Source of the DNA: Myxococcales bacterium
GTDB taxonomy: Bacteria > Myxococcota_A > Polyangia > Polyangiales > Ga0077539
Reading direction: 5' to 3'
Assembly (NCBI GenBank): GCA_013298625.1
Contig: JAAFIF010000059.1
Span: 1-61,597, forward strand
DNA length: 61,597 bases
The notes beneath the pieces are model-generated. The model was not told the origin of the DNA and made no database searches. It saw only the letters and a list, made by a program, of their open reading frames with translations. A program made the position numbers and the translations under genes. Each line of letters begins with the position of its first letter. The first letter of the stretch is position 1. This document shows, in pieces, positions 1 to 9,242 of this stretch.

Positions 1-67
1 CGGTTCCGCACGAAGCGCACTTCGCAGCGTCTTCGGCGTTCTGGGTGCCGCAGTTGGGACAGAACAT
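1..67 (-). CDS. Zinc-ribbon protein, 5' end only (cut by window edge)
   Basis: Only the first 22 codons are inside the window. They read from an ATG at 65-67 as MFCPNCGTQNAEDAAKCASC followed by G-T, so two CxxC knuckles separated by about ten residues: the zinc_ribbon/DZR pattern that opens many cytoplasmic-N-terminus membrane proteins. A strong Shine-Dalgarno (GGAGGA on the minus strand, at 77-82) sits nine bases before the ATG, which fixes the start. Nothing can be said about the rest of the protein. It is divergent from the nuo operon. Confidence 0.75.
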   Translation of the reverse strand, partial: MFCPNCGTQNAEDAAKCASCGT

Positions 68-390
68 CGTCGAGAGTCCTCCGTCGTGCTCGGTCCGCGC
101 TCATTTCGATCGCCCGCGCGAGAGCCTTCAACCCTCGCGCATCGAAATCAAGCGCGCACCGAACGCGGCGCGCACCCTACTACGTGCGACCCACAAAGGG
201 CCACCTCTTCGCGAGGCGACAGAACCCCCCTTCAAGGCCCGCTCGTGAAACCCAATGAATGCGCGGCGAAAGATGCGCTCGGGCCGTTGTTGACAGTGCG
301 TACGCGCATTGACTAGCGTCCCCGCGCCTTTCGACCCCCCCTGCCGTGGCGCAGGAGGGCTCGTCAGCAACTCTTCACCGAAGGGCATTC
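68..390. other. Intergenic region between the divergent zinc-ribbon gene and nuoE
   Basis: About 320 bases without a supportable gene. It should hold the promoters of the leftward zinc-ribbon gene and the rightward nuo operon. Short reading frames here have no recognisable product or good ribosome binding site. The only promoter-like element I can point to is at 290-319. Confidence 0.6.
290..319 (+). promoter_or_regulatory. Candidate sigma-70-type promoter for the nuo operon
   Basis: A perfect -35 hexamer TTGACA (290-295) is followed, after 18 bases, by TAGCGT (314-319), a weak -10 of the kind seen in GC-rich genomes. It lies about 70 bases before the nuoE start. The -35 box is convincing; the -10 is not, so this remains a candidate. 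Confidence 0.4.
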
Positions 391-924
391 ATGGCGTTCG
401 TTCTCTCCGCGGAGCGCAGAGCCATCCTCGACTCGCTCCGTCCCCGCTATCCAAACGCGAAGGCGCTCACCATCCCGCTGCTCCACATTTGTCAGGAGCA
501 AGAGGGCTGGTGCTCGCCTGAGGTGATCGATTTCGTCGCGCAAGAGCTCGGCGTCACTGGGGCACACGTGCAGGGCGTCGTGACGTTCTACACGATGTTT
601 CTCAAAGAAAAACCCGGCAAGCGTGTGCTCTGGGTGTGCCGTACGCTCTCGTGCGAGCTCTGCGGAGCCAAGGAGCTCCAAGAGCACATCGAGAAGCACC
701 TCGGCATCCACGCCGGGCAGACCACCACGGACGGCGAGTTCACCCTGCTCAAGGCAGAGTGCCTCGCCGCGTGCGGCCAAGGTCCGATGATCCAGCTCGA
801 CGACGACTTCTTCGAGAACCTCACCAACGAGTCGGTCGAGGCCGTCATCGAGCGCGCGAAGAAGTCTTCGCCGAAGGCCGCTGGCAAGTGGTCTTCGCTC
901 TACCTCCGCGGCGAGAAGGAGTGA
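391..924 (+). CDS. nuoE: NADH-quinone oxidoreductase subunit E (24 kDa, 2Fe-2S)
   Basis: Cytoplasmic peripheral-arm subunit of respiratory complex I that holds the [2Fe-2S] cluster N1a next to NuoF. The four ligands are visible as C83-x4-C88 and C124-x3-C128, the family pattern. Length is 177 residues from the ATG at 391, which begins MAFVLSAERRA and has a GAAGGG-like ribosome site; an in-frame upstream start at 346 would add a 15-residue tail with no family resemblance. It is the first gene of the nuoEFJKLMN operon; the next ATG is two bases after its stop. Confidence 0.96.
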   Translation: MAFVLSAERRAILDSLRPRYPNAKALTIPLLHICQEQEGWCSPEVIDFVAQELGVTGAHVQGVVTFYTMFLKEKPGKRVLWVCRTLSCELCGAKELQEHIEKHLGIHAGQTTTDGEFTLLKAECLAACGQGPMIQLDDDFFENLTNESVEAVIERAKKSSPKAAGKWSSLYLRGEKE

Positions 925-926
925 CC

Positions 927-2294
927 ATGCCCGTCGAGAACCCAAAGATTCTCACGAAGAACTACGGCGTCGCGGACTCGTGGACGCTCGACGTCTACAA
1001 GAGCCGCGGCGGCTACGAGAACCTCCGCAAGGCGCTCGGCATGACCTCGGCGCAGATCGTCGACGAGGTCAAAGCAGCGAACCTCCGCGGCCGCGGCGGC
1101 GCAGGGTTTCCCGCGGGGATGAAGTGGAGCTTCCTCAAGCCCAACCCCCCGAAGCCCAACTACCTCGTGATCAACGCGGACGAGGGCGAGCCCGGCACCT
1201 TCAAGGATCGCACGCTCATGGAGCTCGATCCCCACCGGTGCATCGAGGGCTGCATGATCGCGGCGTGGGCGCTCGATGTGCACGCTGTGTACATCTACGT
1301 TCGCTGCGAGCTCGTGAAGTCCATCCACCGTCTGCAGCAAGCGGTGATCGAGGCCAAGAAGGCCGGGATCATCGGCAAGAAGCTGCTCGACAAGGACTTC
1401 GAGCTCGACATCGTCGTGCACCCCGGCGCGGGCGCGTACATCTGCGGCGAAGAGACCTCGCTGCTCAACTCGCTCGAAGGCAAGCGCGGAGAACCCCGGC
1501 TCAAGCCGCCGTTTCCCGCGATCGCCGGCGCGTTCGGCGCGCCCACGATCGTCAACAACCTCGAGACGATCGCGACCATCCCCACCGTCATCGAGATGGG
1601 CGGAGAGAGCTTCTCGAAGCTCTCGAAGCTGCATCATCTCAAGGACGGCGGCGTGCGCTTGTACGGCGTCTCGGGGCACGTCAAGCGCCCTGGCGTGTAC
1701 GAAGCGCACGTCGGCATCACGTTGCGCGAGCTCATCTTCGACCTCGGCGGCGGCATGCGCGACGGACGCACGCTGAAGGGCGTGATCCCCGGTGGCTCTT
1801 CGACGCCAGTGCTGCGCGAAGACGAGCTCGTCAACGCGCCCGACGAGAAGAGCCCCCTGCACCCGTACCACGGCAAGAGCGTGATCGACGTGCCCATGGG
1901 CGTCGACACGATCCGCGGCGTCGGGAGCATGCTCGGCACGTGCTGCGCGATCGTCATGGACGACAGCACGGACATGGTCCGCGCCGCCGAAAACCTGATG
2001 ATGTTCTACAAGCACGAGTCCTGCGGGCAGTGCACGCCGTGCCGCGAAGGCACCGGCTGGATGTACAAGCTCTGCCAGAAGCTCGCGCGCGGCGAAGGCA
2101 CCGCTGAGGACCTGGCCAACCTGTACGACGTCGCGAACAACATCATGGGAAACACCATCTGCGCGCTCGGGGACGGCGCTGCGATGCCCATGCTCGGCTT
2201 CCTCCAGAAGTATCGGAGCGAGTTCGAGGCGCGCGTGAAGTCCGCCCCCAAGGCCGCCGCGGCGAAGAAGGACTCCCACTCGCACGCGCACTGA
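927..2294 (+). CDS. nuoF: NADH-quinone oxidoreductase subunit F (51 kDa, NADH/FMN/4Fe-4S)
   Basis: NADH-oxidising subunit of complex I; 455 residues. The glycine-rich nucleotide/FMN motif GRGGAGFPAG starts near residue 55. The N3 [4Fe-4S] ligands are C366, C369, C372 (ESCGQCTPCREG) and C412 (NTICALGDGA). A strong AGAAGGAG ribosome site overlaps the end of nuoE, so translation is probably coupled. The last 20 or so residues form an Ala/Lys/His-rich tail not typical of the family. After this gene one would normally expect nuoG, nuoH and nuoI; instead nuoJ follows after a 55-base gap. Confidence 0.97.
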   Translation: MPVENPKILTKNYGVADSWTLDVYKSRGGYENLRKALGMTSAQIVDEVKAANLRGRGGAGFPAGMKWSFLKPNPPKPNYLVINADEGEPGTFKDRTLMELDPHRCIEGCMIAAWALDVHAVYIYVRCELVKSIHRLQQAVIEAKKAGIIGKKLLDKDFELDIVVHPGAGAYICGEETSLLNSLEGKRGEPRLKPPFPAIAGAFGAPTIVNNLETIATIPTVIEMGGESFSKLSKLHHLKDGGVRLYGVSGHVKRPGVYEAHVGITLRELIFDLGGGMRDGRTLKGVIPGGSSTPVLREDELVNAPDEKSPLHPYHGKSVIDVPMGVDTIRGVGSMLGTCCAIVMDDSTDMVRAAENLMMFYKHESCGQCTPCREGTGWMYKLCQKLARGEGTAEDLANLYDVANNIMGNTICALGDGAAMPMLGFLQKYRSEFEARVKSAPKAAAAKKDSHSHAH

Positions 2295-2349
2295 TCGCTC
2301 CCTCGTCGACCCCTCTCACTGCCCCACCGCTTCGGACGCAGCTTCACTC

Positions 2350-2991
2350 ATGCCCACGCCTACGCTTCGACCTCCCAGCACGACGCTCGAGATGGTTGTC
2401 TTCGTGTTCTTCGCGGCCCTGGCCGTGTTGGGCGCGCTCGGCACCGTCCTCTCGCGAAACCCCATCCGCTCTGCGGTGGGCTTGTTCGTCCACATCGTCG
2501 CGCTCGCTGCGCTGTACCTGAACCTGGGCGCGCACTTCTTGGGCGTGATCCAGCTGCTCATCTACGCGGGCGCGGTGGTCGTCCTGTTCGTCTTCGTGAT
2601 CATGCTGCTCGGACCCGCGGCGAACTCGCCGCAGGACGGGCGCGGGATCGGCTGGCGAGCGGTTGCCGCAGCGGCGGTCGCGGGCATCGGCGGCATGCTG
2701 CTGTTCACCGTTCGCTACGTGCAGATGGCGATGCCTGAGCGCACCGACTCGTACGGCACGATGAACGTGGTCGGCAGCTTTCTGTTCAAGCAAGGCATCC
2801 TCCCCTTCGAGCTCATCGGCGTGACGCTGGTGATCGCGGTGGTCGGTGCCTTCGCGATCGCGCGCGGCAAGCACGAGCGCCGTCCGCTGGCGGACGCAGA
2901 CCCCACCTCGGACGAGAAGCTCGCGGAGCGCGACGAGGCGAGCGACAAAAAATCACCGGCGACCGCGAAGAAGGCGGAGGGCCACTCGTGA
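2350..2991 (+). CDS. nuoJ: NADH-quinone oxidoreductase subunit J
   Basis: Membrane-arm subunit of complex I. 213 residues with about five hydrophobic helices and the family motif LGVIQLLIYAGAVVVLFVF. The first 14 residues are polar and the ATG at residue 15 is an alternative start. The C-terminal 45 residues are charged (Lys/Glu/Asp-rich), longer than usual, and presumably face the cytoplasm. The stop codon overlaps the GTG start of nuoK. Confidence 0.93.
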   Translation: MPTPTLRPPSTTLEMVVFVFFAALAVLGALGTVLSRNPIRSAVGLFVHIVALAALYLNLGAHFLGVIQLLIYAGAVVVLFVFVIMLLGPAANSPQDGRGIGWRAVAAAAVAGIGGMLLFTVRYVQMAMPERTDSYGTMNVVGSFLFKQGILPFELIGVTLVIAVVGAFAIARGKHERRPLADADPTSDEKLAERDEASDKKSPATAKKAEGHS

Positions 2992-3314
2992 CGATCCAGA
3001 TTCACCACTATTTGATCCTGTCCGCGCTGCTGTTCTCCATCGGCGCCGCGGGCTTTCTTGTGCGACGCAACTCGCTCGTCGCGTTGATGTGCATCGAGCT
3101 GATGCTCAACGCGGTGAACCTGACCTTGATCGCGTTCAACCGCTGGATGCCTGCCAACGCAGGCGGAGCGGTGCCGCATCAAGGGCAGGTGTTCGCGTTC
3201 TTCGTGATCGCCGTCGCGGCGGCCGAAGCAGCGCTGGGTCTGGCGATCGTGTTGTCGCTGTACCGCGTCCGTAAGGTCGTCCGCACGGACGACGCCAACC
3301 TGATGAAGGAATGA
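2988..3314 (+). CDS. nuoK: NADH-quinone oxidoreductase subunit K
   Basis: Small three-helix membrane subunit that carries the conserved intramembrane glutamates of the proton channel. 108 residues; the family motif ALMCIELMLNAVNL and the second acidic helix VIAVAAAEAALGLAIVL are both present. It starts with GTG inside a GTGA overlap with nuoJ and ends in an ATGA overlap with nuoL, so the three genes are translationally coupled. Confidence 0.95.
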   Translation: MTIQIHHYLILSALLFSIGAAGFLVRRNSLVALMCIELMLNAVNLTLIAFNRWMPANAGGAVPHQGQVFAFFVIAVAAAEAALGLAIVLSLYRVRKVVRTDDANLMKE

Positions 3315-5866
3315 GCGCCGTGATTTCGAGCCTCGCCCAGGTCTCGCCTCAGATTGGCAACCTCGTTTCGGCCAACCCTGATCGCTACGCCGTCCTCGGA
3401 CTGATCCTGCTCAGCCCGCTGCTCGGCGCGATCATCAACGGGTTCTTCGGCAAGAAGATCGGCCGCGAAGGGGTCTACATCACCGCTGTTTCGACAGTGG
3501 CGATGAGCTTTCTCTTCTCTCTCTTCGCGTACTTCACGCTGTACCGAACCACCCACGTGCACCCGGCCGAAGGCCACGCGCACGGTCCGGTGCAGCTCAG
3601 CTACGTGCTGTGGGACTGGTTTCGCGCGCCGGTGGGCGCGGGCATGGTGCAGCTCAAGCTGCGCTACGTGCTCGACGAGCTCTCCGGCGTGATGCTCCTG
3701 GTCGTCACCGGAGTCGGAACGCTCATCCACATCTACTCCACCGGGTACATGAGCCATGACGAGGGCTACGCGCGGTACTTCGCGTACCTGAACCTCTTCA
3801 TGTTCTCGATGCTCAACCTGATCCTCGGCGACAGCATGGTGCTGCTCTTCGTGGGGTGGGAGGGCGTCGGTCTCTGCTCGTACCTGCTGATCGGCTTCTG
3901 GTTCACCAACTCGCAGTATGCGACGGCGGGCAAGAAGGCGTTCATCGTCAACCGCATCGGCGACGTGGGCGTCATCCTCGGGATGACGATCCTCGCGTGG
4001 AAGACGGGCGGCTATCAGTTCTCGTCGATCCGCGACTCGATCGGCGTCGAAGGCTCCAACGCGATGGCCGCGCTCTCCGAGCGGCCCGAGTTCAACGACG
4101 TCGTCGCGTACTTCTTCTCGTTCGGTCGCACGGACAGCAAGATCTACGAGTTCTGGATGAAGGTGCTGCCCGAGTTCACGTGGGGCGGCGCCGCGGCGTT
4201 CTTCCTCTTCGTGGGCTGCACGGGCAAGAGCGCGCAGCTGCCGCTGTACGTGTGGCTCCCGGACGCGATGGCCGGCCCCACGCCGGTCTCGGCGCTCATC
4301 CACGCGGCCACGATGGTGACCGCGGGCGTCTACCTGCTCGCGCGCCTGTCGTTTGTGTACGTGAACTTCCCGAGCGTGATGGCGCTGATCGCCGTCACCG
4401 GCGCGCTGACTGCGCTCTTCGCGGCCTCGATCGCGCTCGTACAAAACGAGCTGAAGAAGGTCCTCGCGTACTCAACGGTGAGCCAGCTCGGGTTCATGTT
4501 CGCCGCGGCGGGCGTGGGCGCGTTCGGCGCAGCGCTGTTTCACGTGTACACGCACGCGATGTTCAAGGCGTGCTTGTTCTTGGGCGCCGGCGCGGTCATG
4601 CACGCGTGCCGCGACAAGCAGGACCTCCGCGAGCTCGGCGGTCTTCGTCAGTACACGCCGCACACGTTTCGCACCTTCTTGATCGCCACTGCCGCGATCA
4701 TCGGAACGCCCTTCATCACCTCGGGCTTCTACTCGAAGGACGAGATCCTCTTCCGCGCGCTCGCGTCGCAGAACAGCAACCACGCGTGGGTCGGCAAGTT
4801 CGTCTTCGTCGTGCTGGTCCTGTCGGCGACGATGACGGCGTTCTACATGTGCCGCCTGCTCTTCCTCACGTTCTGGGGCGAGTTCAAGGGCTGGTCGCTC
4901 AACAAGGACGACTACCCCAACCACGACCCGCACGCGCACGACGAGCACGGTCACGACGACCACGGCCACGGCCACGGCAATCCCTGGGATCCCCCCCAGG
5001 AGAACCCGCCGGTGATGTACGGACCGCTCTACGTGCTCGCGGGCATGTCTGTGATCGCCGGCTTCGTCGGCCTGCCGTACCTCTTCACGCACAAAGAGAG
5101 CGTGTGGGCCGAGTGGCTCGTCCGCAGCGCCACGCACACGGGCAAGCCCATCACCGAGTGGAACCTCGTGATGACCGACGCCCGCGTGCACAGCGCTGAG
5201 ATCATCGCGATGATCTGCGGCTTCCTCGCGTTCGCGTTGGGCCTTGGCGTCGCGTACTGGGTCTACGTGCTGCAGAAGGGCGAGCCGGCGCGCAAGCTCT
5301 CGAGCAGCGCGCGTCCGCTCTACCAGCTGCTCGTGGACAAGTGGCGCGTGGACGAGCTGTACGACCTGATCGTCGTGCGGCCGCTGCGCTTCTGCTCGGA
5401 GATCGCTGCGCGGGTGATCGACCGCTGGATCATCGACGGCCTCGTGAACCTCGTCGGCGCGATTCCGCGCGGCGTCGGCGCGCTGCTTCGCAAGACGCAG
5501 ACGGGCGTCGTTCACACGTACGGCGCGGTCATCGCGCTCGGCATCGTGGGTATGTTCGCGTGGGTTTGGCTGATGCCGACCGCGGCTCTCTCGGCGCGCG
5601 CCGAAGGAGCCAACCGCGTCTCGGTCGAGGTCCACGGCGGCCCCGGCTACGCGTACCAGTGGGACATCGACGGGGACGGGACCTTCGCGCCTGCGGGCGA
5701 CTCGTTTGGCACGGACACGCGCCAGAGCGGGACGTGCACCCCCGTCGAGACCACGGACGGTCGCAACATGTGCCGCGTCGCGGTGCGCGTGCGCAACGCA
5801 TTCGGAACGACGACGACGGTCACCCGTTACGTCGAACTTCCCTCCAACGAAGGCGGCTCTCGCTGA
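3311..5866 (+). CDS. nuoL: NADH-quinone oxidoreductase subunit L with His-rich loop and C-terminal PKD-like domain
   Basis: Distal antiporter-like proton-pumping subunit, 851 residues against roughly 610-700 usual. Core motifs are intact: LLFVGWEGVGLCSYLLIGFW with the TM5 Glu, and GKSAQLPLYVWLPDAMAGPTPVSALIHAATMVTAGVYL with its Lys (this motif spans positions 4228-4340). Residues 538-555 form a loop with eight His. After the lateral helix and the last membrane helix, about 90 extra residues (from about 760) contain YQWDIDGDG (W at 784) and a terminal VRVRNAFGTTTTVTRYVEL strand, the layout of a PKD/Ig-like domain. The reading frame is continuous with the core and stops just before nuoM. By known NuoL topology the tail would be periplasmic. 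Confidence 0.95.
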   Translation: MSAVISSLAQVSPQIGNLVSANPDRYAVLGLILLSPLLGAIINGFFGKKIGREGVYITAVSTVAMSFLFSLFAYFTLYRTTHVHPAEGHAHGPVQLSYVLWDWFRAPVGAGMVQLKLRYVLDELSGVMLLVVTGVGTLIHIYSTGYMSHDEGYARYFAYLNLFMFSMLNLILGDSMVLLFVGWEGVGLCSYLLIGFWFTNSQYATAGKKAFIVNRIGDVGVILGMTILAWKTGGYQFSSIRDSIGVEGSNAMAALSERPEFNDVVAYFFSFGRTDSKIYEFWMKVLPEFTWGGAAAFFLFVGCTGKSAQLPLYVWLPDAMAGPTPVSALIHAATMVTAGVYLLARLSFVYVNFPSVMALIAVTGALTALFAASIALVQNELKKVLAYSTVSQLGFMFAAAGVGAFGAALFHVYTHAMFKACLFLGAGAVMHACRDKQDLRELGGLRQYTPHTFRTFLIATAAIIGTPFITSGFYSKDEILFRALASQNSNHAWVGKFVFVVLVLSATMTAFYMCRLLFLTFWGEFKGWSLNKDDYPNHDPHAHDEHGHDDHGHGHGNPWDPPQENPPVMYGPLYVLAGMSVIAGFVGLPYLFTHKESVWAEWLVRSATHTGKPITEWNLVMTDARVHSAEIIAMICGFLAFALGLGVAYWVYVLQKGEPARKLSSSARPLYQLLVDKWRVDELYDLIVVRPLRFCSEIAARVIDRWIIDGLVNLVGAIPRGVGALLRKTQTGVVHTYGAVIALGIVGMFAWVWLMPTAALSARAEGANRVSVEVHGGPGYAYQWDIDGDGTFAPAGDSFGTDTRQSGTCTPVETTDGRNMCRVAVRVRNAFGTTTTVTRYVELPSNEGGSR

Positions 5867-5891
5867 ACTGGCGAGCAAGGGTTTCGCGAAA

Positions 5892-7568
5892 ATGGATTCG
5901 ACCACTGCAGCAGCCGCTCCTGGGCACCTCCTCTCGGTGCTCATCTGGCTCCCCGCGATCGCGGGGTTGTTCGTGCTCTTTCTGCCTCGGCAGTCGCCGG
6001 GACTGCTCCGCGCCTTCGCGCTGATCGTCGGACTGTTCGAGTTCGGCAAGTCCCTGCAGCTCTTGATCGGCAGCGACTACGCGCGCGGGTTTCGCTTCGT
6101 CGAGAACGTCGAGTGGATCCCGTCGATGGGCATCCGCTACCACGTCGGCGTCGACGGCCTGTCGCTCTGGATGATCATCCTGACGACGTTCCTCACGCCG
6201 CTCGTGCTCTACGTCTCGTTCGGCAGCATCAAGGCGCGGCAGAAGGAATACATCGCCGCGATGCTCATCCTGCAGAGCGCGATGATCGGCGCCTTCGTCG
6301 CGCTGGATCTCTTCCTGTTCTACGTGTTCTGGGAGCTCATGCTCGTGCCGATGTACTTGATCATCGGCGTGTTCGGCGGCCCCAACCGCGTCTACGCAGC
6401 GGTGAAGTTCTTCATCTACACCTTCGCGGGCTCGATCTTCATGCTCGTCGCGATCGTGTACATGGTCGTCACGTTCAAAGAGCTCGACCCGAGCCACCGC
6501 TACTCGTTCGACTACTTCGACCTGATGCGCCTGGGCTTTCCGCGGTGGACCGAGCTCGCGCTCTTCGGCGCGTTCGCGGTCTCGTTCGCGATCAAGGTCC
6601 CGATGTTTCCGCTGCACACTTGGCTGCCCGACGCGCACACCGAGGCGCCCACCGGCGGCTCGATGATCCTCGCCGCGGTCATGCTCAAGCTCGGGACCTA
6701 CGGCTTCATGCGCTTCGCGATGCCGTTCTTCCCCGGCGCGTCGCACATGGTCGGCCCGACCATCGCCGGCCTCGCGTGCGCGGGCATCCTATACGGAGCC
6801 GCGGTCGCCTGGCGCCAGAAGGACTTCAAGAAGCTCGTCGCGTACTCGTCGGTGAGCCACCTCGGCTTCGTGATGCTCGGCATCATCGCTCGCACGCCCG
6901 CCGCAGCGACGGGCGCCGTGCTCCAGAGCGTCAACCACGGCCTCTCGACGGGCGCGCTCTTCTTGCTCGTCGGAGTGATCTACGACCGCCGCCACACCCG
7001 CGACCTCAGCGAGTTCGGCGGCCTCGCGAAGGTCATGCCCAAGTACGCGGTGTTCTTCATCCTCGTGACGATGAGCTCGATCGGACTGCCGTTCACCAAC
7101 GGCTTCGTCGGAGAGTTCTTGATCATCACCGGGTCGTTCACCGCGGATTTGCTGCGCATCCCGTATCACGTCGAGCGCAGCTCGGGCCCGTCGTTCGTCG
7201 GCCTCGGCCCGCTGTACGCAGGGCTCGCCGCGCTCGGCGTGCTCTTCGGCGCGATCTACATGCTCGAAGCCGTGCAGAAGGTCTTCTGGGGACCGATCAA
7301 CAACCCGAAGAACCGCAAGCTCAAGGACCTCAACGAGCGCGAGCTCGTCGGTCTCATCCCCCTCTCGATCATGATCTTGTGGATCGGCCTGCGCCCGCAG
7401 GACTTCACCAAGAGCATCGAGCCCGATGTGCAGGGCTGGATCGACCAGTACGAGCAGAAGCGACAGGCCGTCACGCGGCCGCTCGCTCCAAGGGCCTACC
7501 TGCTCAGCGAGAGCGACATTCGTCCTGCGCCGCGCCGCGAAGCGCGTGCTGCCCAGCAGGCACACTGA
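5892..7568 (+). CDS. nuoM: NADH-quinone oxidoreductase subunit M
   Basis: Antiporter-like proton-pumping subunit of the membrane arm, 558 residues. The functional residues of the family are all in place: E148 in YVFWELMLVPMY, K235 in FAIKVPMFPLHTWLPDAH and K266 in VMLKLGTYG, at almost the same numbers as in E. coli NuoM. The ATG at 5892 is preceded by AAGGG about ten bases upstream; the open frame continues further 5' but only as an overlap with nuoL. It lies 25 bases after nuoL. Confidence 0.95.
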   Translation: MDSTTAAAAPGHLLSVLIWLPAIAGLFVLFLPRQSPGLLRAFALIVGLFEFGKSLQLLIGSDYARGFRFVENVEWIPSMGIRYHVGVDGLSLWMIILTTFLTPLVLYVSFGSIKARQKEYIAAMLILQSAMIGAFVALDLFLFYVFWELMLVPMYLIIGVFGGPNRVYAAVKFFIYTFAGSIFMLVAIVYMVVTFKELDPSHRYSFDYFDLMRLGFPRWTELALFGAFAVSFAIKVPMFPLHTWLPDAHTEAPTGGSMILAAVMLKLGTYGFMRFAMPFFPGASHMVGPTIAGLACAGILYGAAVAWRQKDFKKLVAYSSVSHLGFVMLGIIARTPAAATGAVLQSVNHGLSTGALFLLVGVIYDRRHTRDLSEFGGLAKVMPKYAVFFILVTMSSIGLPFTNGFVGEFLIITGSFTADLLRIPYHVERSSGPSFVGLGPLYAGLAALGVLFGAIYMLEAVQKVFWGPINNPKNRKLKDLNERELVGLIPLSIMILWIGLRPQDFTKSIEPDVQGWIDQYEQKRQAVTRPLAPRAYLLSESDIRPAPRREARAAQQAH

Positions 7569-7595
7569 GATTCACGACGAGGCGCTGAAGAAGCC

Positions 7596-9242
7596 ATGAA
7601 GGACTTGCTCCTGTACTTGCTGCCGATCGTGATCCTCACGGTGGGTGGGTTCACGATGATGCTGGTCGACGCCTTCCAGAAGGAAGAGGGCGGCCTGTCT
7701 GTGCCCACGGCCATGCTGCACTTCGCAGCGGCCGCCGCTGCGCTCGCGCTGTGGTCTCGCGGCGGAAGCGCCGACGACCTCGCGCGCGCGCAGATCGCGT
7801 TCAACGGCTGGCTCGCGTTCGATCGCACCACGCTGTTTCTGGACTTCGTGATCGCGCTCGGCGGAGGCCTCGCCTCGCTGCTCGCGGGCTCGTACCTCGA
7901 AGAGCACCGCCTCGAGCGCGGCGAGTTCTACACGCTGCTCACCTTCGCGAGCACGGGCTGCATGATGCTCGCGGGCGCGACGGACCTGATCATGGTGTTC
8001 ATCGGGCTCGAGACGCTGTCGCTCGGCGTCTACGCGCTCACGGGCTTTCGCCGCACCAGCGCGCGCTCGCAAGAGGGCGCGTTGAAGTACTTCTTGCTCG
8101 GGTCGTTCGCCGCCGCGCTGCTGCTCTACGGCTCTGCGCTGCTCTACGGAATGACCGGACACACCGACCTCGCGGGCATCCGCGAGGCGCTCTCGCGCCC
8201 CGTCGACGGCGCGGCGATCGCTGGACAAGAGGGAGCGCAGCAGTTCGTCGCGATCCAGCAGACCGTCCGCGATCGCGTCAGCATCCTCGCGATGGTGATG
8301 ATCGTCGCTGGCCTTGCGTTCAAGGTCGGCTCGGTGCCGTTTCACATGTGGGTCCCCGACGCGTACGAAGGCGCGCCGACCCCTGCGACCGCGTACATGG
8401 CCGTCGTCGTGAAGGCCGCTGCGTTCGGCGCGATGCTCCGCGTGCTCGTGGGCGTCTTCGGCGACCCGAGCGGCTCTGCGTCGCTCGCCGGCGGCTGGCC
8501 GGGGCTGCTCGCGTGGCTGGCGGTGCTCTCGATGCTCGTGGGCAACCTGATCGCCCTCGCGCAGTCGAGCGTGAAGCGCATGCTCGCGTACTCGTCGATC
8601 TCGCACGGCGGGTACATCCTCGCGGCCTTCGTCGTCACGCCCCGCGCTGAAGAGATGGCCGGCGGCGGCTCGATCGGACAGGGCGCCGCTGCGGCCGTGC
8701 TCTTCTACTTGCTCGCGTACACGGTCTCGAACATCGGCGCGTTCGGCGCGCTCATCGCCGCTGGTCGGCGCGGCAAAGAAGCGGTCTCGTACGAAGACCT
8801 CGCGGGCCTCGGCAAGCGGCACCCCGCCGCTGCGTTGGCGCTGTCGTTCTTCGTCCTGTCCCTCGCAGGAATGCCGCCCACGGTCGGCTTCTTCGCGAAG
8901 TACAACGTGATTCGCTCTGCCGTCGAAGCGGGCTACTCGTGGCTCGCCCTCGCGGTGGTGATCAACAGCGCCATCGGCCTGTACTACTACCTCCGCGTGA
9001 TGGTGAAGATGTACATGACCGACCCTGCGCCCGGCGCCGTGCGCGCAGAGCCCATGGACTCGCCGGGACTCACGCTCACGCTCATCGCGTCGGCCGCCAT
9101 GGTCCTCGCGTTGGGCCTGATGCCACAGCGCTTCTACGACTACGCGCTCGAAGCGGTGAAGCTCTCGGTGGCGCCCGTCGCCGCTGCGCCTGCCGCAGCA
9201 GACGCTCCTGCGGCCGCTCCGTCGGCGCCCTCGGCGCGCTGA
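7596..9242 (+). CDS. nuoN: NADH-quinone oxidoreductase subunit N
   Basis: Third antiporter-like subunit, 548 residues. It has the TM5 Glu (MVFIGLETLSLGVYALTGF), the TM7 Lys (LAFKVGSVPFHMWVPDAY) and a Lys in the following helix (AVVVKAAAFGAML). About 20 Ala/Pro-rich residues close the protein. Last gene of the operon; the following gene is a lipoprotein after about 150 bases with no obvious terminator hairpin. Confidence 0.95.
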   Translation: MKDLLLYLLPIVILTVGGFTMMLVDAFQKEEGGLSVPTAMLHFAAAAAALALWSRGGSADDLARAQIAFNGWLAFDRTTLFLDFVIALGGGLASLLAGSYLEEHRLERGEFYTLLTFASTGCMMLAGATDLIMVFIGLETLSLGVYALTGFRRTSARSQEGALKYFLLGSFAAALLLYGSALLYGMTGHTDLAGIREALSRPVDGAAIAGQEGAQQFVAIQQTVRDRVSILAMVMIVAGLAFKVGSVPFHMWVPDAYEGAPTPATAYMAVVVKAAAFGAMLRVLVGVFGDPSGSASLAGGWPGLLAWLAVLSMLVGNLIALAQSSVKRMLAYSSISHGGYILAAFVVTPRAEEMAGGGSIGQGAAAAVLFYLLAYTVSNIGAFGALIAAGRRGKEAVSYEDLAGLGKRHPAAALALSFFVLSLAGMPPTVGFFAKYNVIRSAVEAGYSWLALAVVINSAIGLYYYLRVMVKMYMTDPAPGAVRAEPMDSPGLTLTLIASAAMVLALGLMPQRFYDYALEAVKLSVAPVAAAPAAADAPAAAPSAPSAR

